Of a stretch of 57,966 bases of DNA, positions 49,085 to 57,555 are shown piece after piece. The DNA comes from Lysobacter_F sp035645555 (GTDB lineage Bacteria; Pseudomonadota; Gammaproteobacteria; Xanthomonadales; Xanthomonadaceae), in the NCBI GenBank assembly GCA_035645555.1, contig DASQMI010000061.1, forward strand, positions 1 through 57,966, read 5' to 3'. The notes below the pieces were generated by a model. It did not search any database and had not been told where the DNA came from. It saw only the letters and a list, made by a program, of their open reading frames with translations. Each line of letters opens with the position of its first letter. Position 1 is the first letter of the stretch. Made by a program: the position numbers and the translations under genes.

Positions 49085-50749
49085 CTACTTCGCTTGCTGG
49101 CGCTGGAAGACCGGCTTTCCGTCGACGTAGGTGGCCAGCACGGTGAGGGTGCGCAGGGCGGCAGGTTCGGCGGCCAGGGGGTCTTCGGCGAGGACGACGA
49201 AGTCGGCGCGCTTGCCGGGTTCGAGGCTGCCGACGTCCCGTTCGGCGAAGCCGGCATAGGCGGCGTCGACGGTGAAGCCGCGCAGGGCCTCGAAGTGGGT
49301 CAGCTTTTCCTGCGGGCGCCAGCCGCCGGTGGGCTTGCCTTCGGCATCGGCGCGGGTAACGGCGGCGTACAGGCCCAGGCGCGGGTCGATCGATTCCACC
49401 GGCGCATCGGAGCCGAGCGCGAGGCGCGCGCCGCGGTCGCGCAGCTGGCGCCAGGCGTAGGCGCCGACGATGCGCTGCGGGCCCACGCGGTCTTCGGCCC
49501 AGGGCATGTCGCTGGTGGCGTGCGTGGGCTGCATCGAGGCGATCACACCGAGTTCGGCGAAGCGCGCGAGGTCGTCGGGCGCCACCACCTGCGCGTGTTC
49601 GATGCGCCAGCGGTGGTCGCCTTTCGCGTCCTTGCCGAGCACGCGCGCGTAGGCGTCGAGGATCTCGCGGTTGCCGCGGTCGCCGATGCCGTGGGTGGCG
49701 GCCTGCACGCCGCACTGCTTCGCGCGCGCGGCGATGCGCGCGAGGTCCGCGGGTGAGGTCAGCATCAGGCCGCGGTTGCCGGCATCGTCGCTGTAGTCGG
49801 CCAGCAGCGCGGCGCCGCGGCTGCCGAGCGCGCCGTCGGCGTACACCTTGACGGTGCGCATCTGCAGGCGACCGCCGGGGTGGCGGTACGGGCCGTGCTC
49901 GCAGAGGAACGCGAGCGCGTCGCCGTCGCCCGCGGCCATTGCGGTGATGCGCAGCGGCAGCGCGTTGCGGTCGGCGAGGCGGCGGTAGCGCTGCAGCTCG
50001 GCGAGGTTGATGCCGGCGTCGTGGATGCCGGTGAGGCCGTGCGCGACCGCCTCCTGCATGCCGAGCACCAGCGCGCGCTCGGCGGTGGCCTCGTCAAGCG
50101 GCGGGCGCGCCTGGTCGATCAGCGCCATCGCGGCGTCGATGAAGATGCCGGTCGGTTCGCCGTTCGCGTTGCGCTCGACGCGACCGCCGTCGGGCTGCCA
50201 GTCGCCGCGCAGGTCGCGCTTCACCACGCGCATGGCGGCGGTGTTGGCCCAGCCGGCGTGGCCATCGACGCGCTCCAGCCACACCGGGCGCTGCGGGAAT
50301 GCGGCGTCGAGGTCGGCGGCGGTCGGGAACGTCTTCTCCGGCCAGTCGTTCTGGTCCCAGCCGCGGCCGATCAGCCAGGCGCCGGGCGGCAGTTCGCGTT
50401 CGAACGCGCGCAAACGCGCGATCACCTCGGCCTTGTCGCGCGCGCCGACCAGGTTGGCGGTGAGCCGCGTCATGCCGAGGTTGGACACGTGCGCGTGGGC
50501 ATCGATCAGGCCGGGGACGACGGTGGCGGTGCCGACGTCGAGGCGCTTCGCTTTCGGGTAGCGGCGCTGCAGCTCCGCGCGCGTGCCGACCGCGAGGATG
50601 CGACCGCTGTCGTCGTACGCCAGCGCCTCGGCGGTGGGCTGGCGCGCGTCCATGGTGTGAATGCGGGCGGCGGTGAGCACGGTGACGTCGGCGGCCGACG
50701 CGAGGCCGGCGACCGAGGCCAGAAGAAGTCCCAGAACCCGTCTGCGCAT
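49085..50749 (-). CDS. YtcJ-type secreted amidohydrolase
   Basis: A 554-residue amidohydrolase-3 family protein with a signal peptide (about residues 1-20). Motifs include PGLIDAHAHVSNLGM (metal His pair), RVDGHAGWAN, VKVYADGALGSRGA (Lys ligand), THGIGDRGNREILDAY, WRIEHAQVV (His), and LALGSDAPVESIDP (Asp). Such enzymes hydrolyse amide or related bonds and are often promiscuous in annotation. ATG 50749 (MRRRVLGLLLASVAG) gives the signal peptide; a longer frame to 50797 adds an Arg/Ala-poor extension. It is 88 bp downstream of the ABC permease gene on the same strand, so it could be read with that operon. The substrate is unknown. Confidence 0.9.
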   Translation of the reverse strand: MRRRVLGLLLASVAGLASAADVTVLTAARIHTMDARQPTAEALAYDDSGRILAVGTRAELQRRYPKAKRLDVGTATVVPGLIDAHAHVSNLGMTRLTANLVGARDKAEVIARLRAFERELPPGAWLIGRGWDQNDWPEKTFPTAADLDAAFPQRPVWLERVDGHAGWANTAAMRVVKRDLRGDWQPDGGRVERNANGEPTGIFIDAAMALIDQARPPLDEATAERALVLGMQEAVAHGLTGIHDAGINLAELQRYRRLADRNALPLRITAMAAGDGDALAFLCEHGPYRHPGGRLQMRTVKVYADGALGSRGAALLADYSDDAGNRGLMLTSPADLARIAARAKQCGVQAATHGIGDRGNREILDAYARVLGKDAKGDHRWRIEHAQVVAPDDLARFAELGVIASMQPTHATSDMPWAEDRVGPQRIVGAYAWRQLRDRGARLALGSDAPVESIDPRLGLYAAVTRADAEGKPTGGWRPQEKLTHFEALRGFTVDAAYAGFAERDVGSLEPGKRADFVVLAEDPLAAEPAALRTLTVLATYVDGKPVFQRQQAK

Positions 50750-50837
50750 GGCGTAGTCCGAAATGGCGTGCGCGCGAATGTGCGGCAAAGCGGCCATGGC
50801 CGCAAATGGCCAGTCCGGGAACGGCCGGCCGCCCCGC

Positions 50838-51929
50838 TCAGTCGAGCCGCTTGCGGAAGCGGGTGATCGCCGCGGTCATCATCACCGCGGTGAACGCGGC
50901 CAGCGCCAGCGCGTCCGGCCACAGCTCGGCGAGCGACGCGCCGCGCAGCACGATGCCGCGGATCAGGCGCAGGAAGTGGGTGAGAGGCAGGAGTTCCGCC
51001 AGCCACTGCGCGGCCTTCGGCATACCGGCGAACGGGAACATGAAGCCGGACAGCAGGATCGACGGCAGGAACACGAAGAACGTCATCTGCATCGCCTGGA
51101 ACTGCGACTGCGCGCGGGTGGAGATCAGCAGCCCCAGCGTGAGGTTGGCGAGGATCAGCAGCAGCGCGGCGAGGTAGACGTCGAGCAGGCTGCCGCGCAC
51201 CGGCACGTCGAACAGCCACGCGCCGAGCGCGAGCACCACGGTGGTCTGCACCACGCCGATGGCGATGTACGGCAGCACCTTGCCGATCATCAGTTCGCTG
51301 CGGCTGACGGGCGTGGCGATGAGCAGCTCCATGTTGCCGCGCTCGCGCTCGCGCACGATGGCGACCGAGGTGAACAGCACCATCGTCATGGTGAGGATCA
51401 CGCCGATCAGGCCGGGCACGATGTTGAGCGGCGAGCGCCGCTGCGGGTTGTAGAACGCGACGACCGAGATCGGCGGCTGCGCGCGCGGGCCGGCCGTCGG
51501 CGCACCGGCGAGCGGCATCTGCGCGAGCTGCATCGCCGCGCCCTGCACCACCGTGTCGGAGCCGTCGACCATCACCTGGATCGCCTCGCGGCCTTCGCTG
51601 CGACGGCGCTCGTAGTCGTGCGGCACGACCACGCCGACGCTGATCTCGCCGCGGCGCAGCAGGTCGGTCAGCGCCTGCGGGGTGTCGGCGACCGCGACCG
51701 GCGCGATCACGCCGGTGGCGACCATGTCCATCACCGCCGCGCGCGAGGCGGCGGTGCCGGCCTGGTCCGCGATGCCGGCGGGCAGGCCGCGCAGGTTGAG
51801 GTTGATCGCATAGCCGAACAGCACCAGCTGCATCACCGGGATGCCGACGATCATCGCCAGCGTGATGCGGTCGCGGCGCAGCTGGCGCAGCTCCTTGACC
51901 ATGATCGCGAGCATGCGCTGCCAGCTCAT
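50838..51929 (-). CDS. ABC-2 type transporter permease
   Basis: A 363-residue permease of the YbhS/YhhJ-like ABC-2 group: an N-terminal helix in MLAIMVKELRQLRRDRITLA, a long periplasmic loop (residues 50-180), and five C-terminal helices with GLIGVILTMTMVLFTSVAIV, RERERGNMELLIATPVSR and LPSILLSGFMFPFAGMPKAA. It should form the membrane part of an efflux transporter with the adjacent ATPase and HlyD-like protein. The start overlaps the ATPase stop (ATGA). E. coli ybhGFSR has two permeases; here only one is present, so it presumably works as a homodimer. Confidence 0.93.
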   Translation of the reverse strand: MSWQRMLAIMVKELRQLRRDRITLAMIVGIPVMQLVLFGYAINLNLRGLPAGIADQAGTAASRAAVMDMVATGVIAPVAVADTPQALTDLLRRGEISVGVVVPHDYERRRSEGREAIQVMVDGSDTVVQGAAMQLAQMPLAGAPTAGPRAQPPISVVAFYNPQRRSPLNIVPGLIGVILTMTMVLFTSVAIVRERERGNMELLIATPVSRSELMIGKVLPYIAIGVVQTTVVLALGAWLFDVPVRGSLLDVYLAALLLILANLTLGLLISTRAQSQFQAMQMTFFVFLPSILLSGFMFPFAGMPKAAQWLAELLPLTHFLRLIRGIVLRGASLAELWPDALALAAFTAVMMTAAITRFRKRLD

Positions 51930-52864
51930 GCGGCCTCCGGCGCGCGGCCGCGGGTGGCGGAGACGAACACGTCCTCCAGCGACGGCGTGCTCGGCTCGAT
52001 GCGCGCCTCGACGCCCTGCTCGCGCAGCGCGCGTTCGATCGCCCCGCGGGTCGCGCCCGCGTCGGTGCACAGCACGCGCAGTGCGTTGCCGATCTGGGCG
52101 ACGCTGAGCACGCCCGGTGTGCGTTCGATCAGGCGCTGCGCGCGGCGCGGTGCGGCGGCGTGCACTTCCAGCGTGCGGCCGTGCAGCGCGCCGGCCAGCT
52201 CCTGCGGCGTACCGTCGGCGACCAGTCGGCCGCGGTCGAGGATGGCGAGCCGATGGCAGCGCTCGGCCTCGTCCATGTAATGCGTGGACACCAGCAGGGT
52301 GGTGCCGGCATCGGCGAGGTCGAACAGCGTCTCCCAGAAATCGCGGCGCGATTCCGGATCGACCGCGCTGGTGGGTTCGTCGAGGAACAGCAGTTCGGGC
52401 TTGTGCACGATCGCGCCGGCCAGCGCGAGCCGCTGCTTCTGGCCGCCACTCAGGGTGCCGGCGAGCTGCTTCTGGCGGTCGCCGAACCGGTACGCCTCGA
52501 TCAGCTGGTCCACCCGTGCCCTCGCCTGCCTGCGCGGCAGCTCGTACACGGCGGCGAGGAACTCGAGGTTCTCGCGCACGGTGAGGTTCCCGAACAGCGA
52601 GAAGCGCTGGGTCATGTAACCGACGCGCCGGCGCAGCGCCTCGGCCTGTTCGGGCACGCGCAGGCCGAGCACGTCGATCTCACCGGCATCCGGCGTGAGC
52701 AGGCCGCACAGCATGCGGATGGTGGTGGATTTGCCGGAGCCGTTCGGGCCGAGGAAGCCGTACACGTGCGCGCGCGGCACGGTCAGGTCCACGTGGTCGA
52801 CGGCCACCACCGCGCCGAAGCGCTTGGTGAGGCCGCGCGCGCGGATGGCGAGCGTGTCAGCCAC
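51926..52864 (-). CDS. ABC transporter ATP-binding protein (YbhF/CcmA-like)
   Basis: A 312-residue ATPase with Walker A GPNGSGKSTT near residue 40, signature LSGGQKQRLALAG, Walker B LLFLDEPTSAVDPESR and the H-loop VSTHYMDEAERC. The DEAERC and VGYMTQRFSLFGNLTVRENL blocks are typical of the multidrug ATPase subfamily. The GTG at 52864 lies 5 nt inside the HlyD gene end (its stop is 52857-52859), so translation is coupled. It powers the adjacent permease. Confidence 0.95.
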   Translation of the reverse strand: MADTLAIRARGLTKRFGAVVAVDHVDLTVPRAHVYGFLGPNGSGKSTTIRMLCGLLTPDAGEIDVLGLRVPEQAEALRRRVGYMTQRFSLFGNLTVRENLEFLAAVYELPRRQARARVDQLIEAYRFGDRQKQLAGTLSGGQKQRLALAGAIVHKPELLFLDEPTSAVDPESRRDFWETLFDLADAGTTLLVSTHYMDEAERCHRLAILDRGRLVADGTPQELAGALHGRTLEVHAAAPRRAQRLIERTPGVLSVAQIGNALRVLCTDAGATRGAIERALREQGVEARIEPSTPSLEDVFVSATRGRAPEAA

Positions 52865-53810
52865 CGCGACCCTCGTCGCGCAGCTCGACGTGCACCGGCA
52901 GTCCCCCCGGCAGGCCGCGCGCGGAACCGTCGAGCGCGACCTCGGCGAGGTAGCTCAGGCGCGCCACGTCGTCGCCGGTGAGCGCGTAGTACGGGGTGAA
53001 CACCGGTTCGCTGCGGATCATGCGCACGCGTCCGGCATGGCGCCTGCCATCCACATGCACCCACACCGGCGTGCCGACCCGCACGCGCGTGCGCAGCGGC
53101 TGCGGCACGTAGATCCGCGCATGCGGCGCCTCGCCCACCAGCAGCACGGCGAGCGGCGCGCCCGGTGCGGGGCGATCGCCGGCCTCGTACGGCAGGCTGT
53201 CGACCGTGCCGGCCCGCGGCGCGCGTACGTCGAGCTGGGCGCGGCTGACCGCCTGCGCGCGCAGCTGCGCGCGCGCCGCAGCGAACGCCGCTTCGCCCTG
53301 CGCCACCTGCTCGGCGCGGGTGCCGCGCTCCAGTTCGGCGAGCTGCGCCGCGGCGGTGCGCGCCTGCGCCTCGGCGCTGTCGGCGGCCGCGCGGGCACGG
53401 TCGACCTCGGCGGCGGACACCAGCCGACGCTGGCCGAGGGGGATCACCCGGTTGGCGTACGCGCGCGCTTCGCGGGCCTGCGCCCGTGCCGCCGCGAGCT
53501 GCGCGCGGGCGCGGGCGATCGCTTCCTCGCGGGGCCCTTCGCGCAGTTCGCCGAGTGCCTCGCGTGCCTGCACCGCCTGGGCCTGCGCGGCCTGCAGCTG
53601 CGCGTCACCGCGCACGGTCTCCAGCTGCATCAGCCGCGCGCCGGCGGCCACGCGCTGGCCCTCGCGCACGTCCACGCGCACGATGGTCTCCGTCGCCGGC
53701 GCGGTGACGGTCACGCGGTCGTACTCCAGCGTGCCGAGCGCCTGCGGCGCTTCGGCGCGGCAGCCGGCGAGCAGGACCAGCGCGAGGACATTGGCGAACA
53801 GGAATCGCAT
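52857..53810 (-). CDS. HlyD-family membrane fusion protein
   Basis: A 317-residue periplasmic adaptor with a lipobox (LLAGC, Cys near residue 17) and a lipoyl/biotin-like domain split by a long coiled coil. Blocks: VTVTAPATETIVRVDVREGQ, the Ala/Gln/Arg-rich helices (residues 60-190, with RRLVSAAEVDRARAAADSAE), and RAPRAGTVDSLPYEAGDRPA for the second lipoyl half. It would link the ABC transporter to an outer-membrane channel or to the membrane. It is homologous in layout to YbhG. The stop overlaps the ATPase start. Confidence 0.92.
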   Translation of the reverse strand: MRFLFANVLALVLLAGCRAEAPQALGTLEYDRVTVTAPATETIVRVDVREGQRVAAGARLMQLETVRGDAQLQAAQAQAVQAREALGELREGPREEAIARARAQLAAARAQAREARAYANRVIPLGQRRLVSAAEVDRARAAADSAEAQARTAAAQLAELERGTRAEQVAQGEAAFAAARAQLRAQAVSRAQLDVRAPRAGTVDSLPYEAGDRPAPGAPLAVLLVGEAPHARIYVPQPLRTRVRVGTPVWVHVDGRRHAGRVRMIRSEPVFTPYYALTGDDVARLSYLAEVALDGSARGLPGGLPVHVELRDEGRGG

Positions 53811-53819
53811 GGTGAGCCC

Positions 53820-54140
53820 TCAGGACACCGCGCAGGCGTCGCCGCAGTCGCCCGCGACATCGCGTTCGACTCTGCGCCGCACGGGCGGCAGCGCCAGCAA
53901 CGGCAGCAATGGCCAATACGCCGGGATCTGCCGAAACAGCAGGGCGACGCCGTCAGCACCCGCATGCAGCTCGCCGGTACGCAGATCGCGAACCAGCACC
54001 TCGCCCTTGCGCAGCGGGCGCGGCAGCGGCGACTCGGTGGCGTCCTCGAACCGGCCCAGCCAGTCGAGCCGGCGATGCCGGCGTGCCAAGCGGGCGCAGC
54101 GGAGACAGTCGGGATGGCGGTAGAGGCGGATGGTGCTCAT
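53820..54140 (-). CDS. DCC-family thiol-disulfide oxidoreductase-like protein
   Basis: A 106-residue protein. The opening MSTIRLYRHPDCLRCARLAR has the CxxC pair of DUF393/DCC proteins, although the usual YDGxCxxC is altered to YRHPDCLRC. The C-terminal part GADGVALLFRQIPAYWPLLP, then VRRRVER, matches the family. These are thioredoxin-fold proteins of poorly known function. It overlaps TetR by ATGA and lies 9 bp before the HlyD gene, so it belongs to the efflux operon. A Cys pair at the C-terminal end (DCGDAC) is unusual. Confidence 0.83.
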   Translation of the reverse strand: MSTIRLYRHPDCLRCARLARRHRRLDWLGRFEDATESPLPRPLRKGEVLVRDLRTGELHAGADGVALLFRQIPAYWPLLPLLALPPVRRRVERDVAGDCGDACAVS

Positions 54141-54796
54141 GACGCGATCTCCAAGCCACGGTCGAGCAACGCCAGCGCATGCCGGCGCAGGTCGTCGAAA
54201 CCGAGTTCGTCCGCGCCGAACAGGCGCCGCCAAATCGGCGCGCCGGCGAGCGGGAACAGGGTGAGCCCGATCAGCGACACCACCAGCAGGCGCGGATCGA
54301 GGTCTTCGTTGAGCTGGCCTTCGGCCCGCGCCTGCGCGAAGCGTGCCGCCAGCATCTGCGGAAGCTGCGGTCCGATCTGGTTGATCAGCAGGTCGCGCAG
54401 CGCGCCGCCCTCGCACAGCACCTCGCGTACCCACAGCGCCGGCAGCCACGGGTGCGCGGCGACCGTGCGGCCGACGCCGTTGACGAAGCCGGCGACCAGC
54501 GCGGCGAGATCGTCGCCGTGCTGCAGCAGCTCCTCGCGCAGCAGCGCCACCGCCGGCAGCACGCGGTCATTCACCACCGCCTGCTGCAGCTGCGCCTTGT
54601 CGCCGAAGTAGTAGTGCAGCAGCGCCGGGTTGACCCCCGCTTCCTGGGCGATCGCGCGCAGCGGAGTGGCGGCGATGCCGTGGCGGCAGAAGCAGGCGAT
54701 CGCCGCATCGAGCAGGCGTTCGCGGAGGTCGGCGGTGTCGGCGGCAGGCGGACGGCCGGGACGGCGCGGTCGGGGAACGGGCTTCGGCTTGGCCAT
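54137..54796 (-). CDS. TetR/AcrR family transcriptional regulator
   Basis: A 219-residue repressor. The HTH lies at about residues 20-70: LRERLLDAAIACFCRHGIAA, TPLRAIAQEAGVNPALLHYY, then FGDKAQLQQ. The C-terminal ligand-binding part resembles CecR (YbiH), the regulator of ybhGFSR in E. coli, including VNDRVLPAVALLREELL and WLPALWVREVLCEGGALRDL. It is the first gene of the efflux operon and sits 8 bp after a palindromic AT-rich operator, so autorepression is likely. The ligand is unknown. Confidence 0.93.
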   Translation of the reverse strand: MAKPKPVPRPRRPGRPPAADTADLRERLLDAAIACFCRHGIAATPLRAIAQEAGVNPALLHYYFGDKAQLQQAVVNDRVLPAVALLREELLQHGDDLAALVAGFVNGVGRTVAAHPWLPALWVREVLCEGGALRDLLINQIGPQLPQMLAARFAQARAEGQLNEDLDPRLLVVSLIGLTLFPLAGAPIWRRLFGADELGFDDLRRHALALLDRGLEIAS

Positions 54797-54803
54797 ACGC
54801 CTA

Positions 54804-54825
54804 TTTAATTAATTGATTAATTAAT
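54804..54825. promoter_or_regulatory. Palindromic AT-rich operator for the TetR operon
   Basis: Two TTAATTAA copies (54805-54812 and 54817-54824) flank TTGA, making a near-perfect palindrome of 20 bp just before the TetR start (54796). In DNA this GC-rich it stands out strongly. It fits a TetR-family operator covering the operon promoter or ribosome binding site. It could also affect the small divergent gene. Confidence 0.7.
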
Positions 54826-54871
54826 GGCTGCTGAGCGGCTCGACCGTGCCGGCCGGGCGCACAATGCCGGA

Positions 54872-55057
54872 ATGGCCGCCCGCCCTGCCCGTCCGCTCGC
54901 CCTGTGGTTCCTCGCGCTCGGCGTGGTGGCGCTGGCGCGCTTCGCGATGGGCCTGGCGCGCAGCGGCGTGCCGACCGGCGCGACCGACTGGGCGTGGGCG
55001 GTCGGCGGCGGCGCGCTGCTGGCGCTCGCGCTGTATCTGTGGCAACGCCCGGGATGA
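54872..55057 (+). CDS. Small two-helix membrane protein
   Basis: A 61-residue protein (MAARPARPLALWFLALGVVA) with two membrane helices and a short linker. I do not recognise a family. It stands alone, divergent from the TetR operon and 57 bp upstream of ybeZ, so it could be read with ybeZ. Start choice is uncertain: an in-frame ATG at 54824 overlaps the operator, and ATG 54872 has no clear ribosome binding site. The high hydrophobicity supports a real gene, but not strongly. Confidence 0.55.
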   Translation: MAARPARPLALWFLALGVVALARFAMGLARSGVPTGATDWAWAVGGGALLALALYLWQRPG

Positions 55058-55114
55058 CGCTGCTCTGACCGGCTTCTGCCAAACTGCTCGACCCGTTCGC
55101 CGTCTCCGCGCTCG

Positions 55115-56119
55115 ATGTCCGCCGTCGTTACCTCCGAATTCGCCCTGCAGCCGCCGGAAGCCGAGCGCCTGGCCAACCTGGCCGGCCCGTTCGATGCCCA
55201 CCTGCGCCAGATCGAGCTGCGGCTCGGCGTCGAGATCGCCAACCGCGGCAACGTGTTCCGCGTGGTCGGCCCGGAGCCCGCGGTGGTGCGCACCGAGCGC
55301 CTGCTGCGCCGGCTGTGGGATGGCGCCGATGGCGAGCGGCTCGACGAAGCTGCGATCCACCTGCACCTCAGCGAGGCACTGGCCGAGCGCAGCGAGGACG
55401 AGGAAGTGGTGCCGCAGGAAGTGGTGATCCGCGTGCGCCGCGGCAACGTGCGCGGCCGCGGCCCGAACCAGCAGAAGTACCTGCACGCGATCGCCACCCA
55501 CGACATCAACTTCGGCATCGGCCCCGCCGGCACCGGCAAGACGTTCCTCGCGGTGGCCAGCGCGGTCGAGGCGCTGAACGAATCGCGCGTGCAGCGGCTG
55601 ATCCTGGTGCGTCCGGCGGTCGAAGCCGGCGAGAAGCTGGGCTTCCTGCCGGGCGACCTGACCCAGAAGGTCGACCCGTACCTGCGCCCGCTGTACGACG
55701 CGCTGTACGAGATGCTCGGCGTCGAGAAGGTGGTCAAGCTGCTGGAGCGCAACGTCATCGAGGTGGCGCCGCTCGCCTACATGCGCGGCCGCACCCTCAA
55801 CGACGCGTTCGTGATCCTCGACGAGGCGCAGAACACCACCATCGAGCAGATGAAGATGTTCCTCACCCGCATCGGCTACGGCAGCACCGCGGTGGTGACC
55901 GGCGACCTCACCCAGATCGACCTGCCGCGCAACCAGAAATCGGGCCTGCGCGACGCGCTGGACGTGCTGCGCGGCGTCAACGGCATCAGCTTCACGTTCT
56001 TCGAGGCGCGCGACGTGGTGCGGCATCCGCTGGTGGCGCGCATCGTCGATGCCTACGACGCGCGCGACGCGCAGCCGACCGCGCCGTTCGCGCCGATGCC
56101 GCCGGTGCCGAACGCATGA
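55115..56119 (+). CDS. ybeZ: PhoH-like ATPase (YbeZ)
   Basis: A 334-residue PhoH-family ATPase with Walker A GPAGTGKTFLAVA near residue 140, Walker B AFVILDEAQNTT and an Arg finger-like NQKSGLRDALD. YbeZ works with YbeY in rRNA and ribosome maturation. In many gammaproteobacteria it follows miaB directly; here they are 12.5 kb apart. The N-terminal ~110 residues, before the ATPase, are of KH/R3H-like type. The stop overlaps the ybeY start (ATGA). Confidence 0.96.
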   Translation: MSAVVTSEFALQPPEAERLANLAGPFDAHLRQIELRLGVEIANRGNVFRVVGPEPAVVRTERLLRRLWDGADGERLDEAAIHLHLSEALAERSEDEEVVPQEVVIRVRRGNVRGRGPNQQKYLHAIATHDINFGIGPAGTGKTFLAVASAVEALNESRVQRLILVRPAVEAGEKLGFLPGDLTQKVDPYLRPLYDALYEMLGVEKVVKLLERNVIEVAPLAYMRGRTLNDAFVILDEAQNTTIEQMKMFLTRIGYGSTAVVTGDLTQIDLPRNQKSGLRDALDVLRGVNGISFTFFEARDVVRHPLVARIVDAYDARDAQPTAPFAPMPPVPNA

Positions 56120-56595
56120 CCCGCGGTCCCAAGCGGCTCGACGTCTCGGTGTTCTACGCGGTGCCGCGCGCCGGGGTGCCGGCGGCGGTGAGTTTCCGCC
56201 GCTGGGTCGCCGCCGCGCTTGCGGGGCGCATCCGCGAGGCCGACCTCGCCATCCGCCTCGTCGGCGAGGACGAGGGCCGCGCGCTCAACCGCCACTACCG
56301 CGGCCGCGACTACGCCACCAACGTGCTGAGCTTCCCGGCCGAACTGCCGGAGGGTCTGCCGCCCGGCGTGCGCCTGCCGCTGCTCGGCGACCTGGTGCTG
56401 TGCGCGCCGGTGATCGCGCGCGAGGCCGCCGAGCAGGGCAAGCCGCGCGCCGCCCACTACGCGCACATGACCGTGCACGGCACCCTGCACCTGCTGGGCT
56501 GGGACCACCAGGACACGCGCGAGGCCGAGGCGATGGAGCAGCTCGAGCGCGAGATCCTGGCCGGGCTGGGCGTGGCCGATCCGTACCGGGCCTGA
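56116..56595 (+). CDS. ybeY: Endoribonuclease YbeY
   Basis: YbeY is a single-strand endoribonuclease needed for 16S rRNA 3' end maturation and late 70S quality control. The 159-residue protein has the zinc site HGTLHLLGWDH and NVLSFPAELPEG. ATG 56116 overlaps the ybeZ stop, so it is in the same operon. The N-terminal Arg/Ala-rich region is longer than in E. coli. Confidence 0.96.
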   Translation: MTRGPKRLDVSVFYAVPRAGVPAAVSFRRWVAAALAGRIREADLAIRLVGEDEGRALNRHYRGRDYATNVLSFPAELPEGLPPGVRLPLLGDLVLCAPVIAREAAEQGKPRAAHYAHMTVHGTLHLLGWDHQDTREAEAMEQLEREILAGLGVADPYRA

Positions 56596-56688
56596 GTCGG
56601 GTCTTCACGCCCTCTGCATCCCCGTCACCGCGGCGCGGTAGACTCCGTGGTCCCGACGCCCGCTCCCCGGGGCGTCCATCGAAGCGAA

Positions 56689-57555
56689 ATGTCCGAGGAC
56701 GACAGTAGGTCCGCAACGCCGACCGAACCCTACGAACGCCGCCGCTCCTGGTTCGAACGCATCGGCGCGGCGCTCTCCGGCGAACCCACCACCCGCGACG
56801 ACCTGGTCGAGCTGCTGCGCGACGCGCAGACTGACGGGCTGATCGCCGCCGACACCCTGCACATGATGGAAGGCGCCATCGCGGTGGCCGGCATGACCGT
56901 CGGCGACGTGATGGTGCCGCGCTCGCAAATGGTGTCGCTGCCGGCGGACGCGCCGCTGCTGGAGCTGATGAAGCAGGTGGTCGAGTCCGGCCATTCGCGC
57001 TTCCCGGTGCACGGCCAGAGCACCGACGAGGTGCTCGGCATCCTGCTCGCCAAGGACCTGCTGCGCGGGGTGGTCTCCGACCACGGCCCGAGCACCATCC
57101 ACGAGCTGCTGCGCCCGGCGGTGCTGATCCCCGAGTCGAAACGGCTCGACGTGCTGCTGCGCGAGTTCCGCCAGTCGCGCAACCACATGGCGATCGTGAT
57201 CGACGAGCACGGCGGCGTCGCCGGACTGGTCACGATCGAGGACGTGCTGGAGCAGATCGTCGGCGAGATCGACGACGAGCACGACGACGCCGAAGATCCG
57301 AACGCGCTGATCGCCGCGCAGGCCGACGGCCAGTTCGTCGTCGACGCGCTGACCCCGATCGCCGACTTCAACGAGCGTTTCCGTGCCGAGTTCGACGAGG
57401 ACGAGTACGACACCATCGGCGGGCTGGTCACCGCTGCGATCGGCCACCTGCCCGAGCCGGGCGAGGAGCTCACCCTGGGCCGGTTCGTGTTCCGCGTCTC
57501 CAGCGCCGACGCGCGCCGGGTGCACGCGTTCCACGTCGGCGTGCTGGCCGAATGA
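56689..57555 (+). CDS. corC: CBS-domain transport/efflux protein CorC (YbeX)
   Basis: CorC has two CBS domains and a C-terminal transporter-associated CorC_HlyC domain; it is linked to magnesium/cobalt efflux and ribosome biogenesis. The 288-residue protein shows VGDVMVPRSQMVSLPADAPL, then SRFPVHGQSTDEVLGILLAK, IVIDEHGGVAGLVTIEDVLE and a terminal YDTIGGLVTAAIGHLPEPGE. No membrane helices are present, unlike CorB-type relatives. ATG 56689 starts MSEDDSRSATPTEPYERRRS; an in-frame start at 56647 lacks homology. It follows ybeY by 93 bp. Confidence 0.95.
   Translation: MSEDDSRSATPTEPYERRRSWFERIGAALSGEPTTRDDLVELLRDAQTDGLIAADTLHMMEGAIAVAGMTVGDVMVPRSQMVSLPADAPLLELMKQVVESGHSRFPVHGQSTDEVLGILLAKDLLRGVVSDHGPSTIHELLRPAVLIPESKRLDVLLREFRQSRNHMAIVIDEHGGVAGLVTIEDVLEQIVGEIDDEHDDAEDPNALIAAQADGQFVVDALTPIADFNERFRAEFDEDEYDTIGGLVTAAIGHLPEPGEELTLGRFVFRVSSADARRVHAFHVGVLAE

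Noticed and set aside
50838..52070. Longer permease start at 52070
   Set aside because: The extension overlaps the ATPase gene and is Arg-rich, whereas ATG 51929 overlaps the ATPase stop (ATGA) and opens the expected hydrophobic N-terminus.
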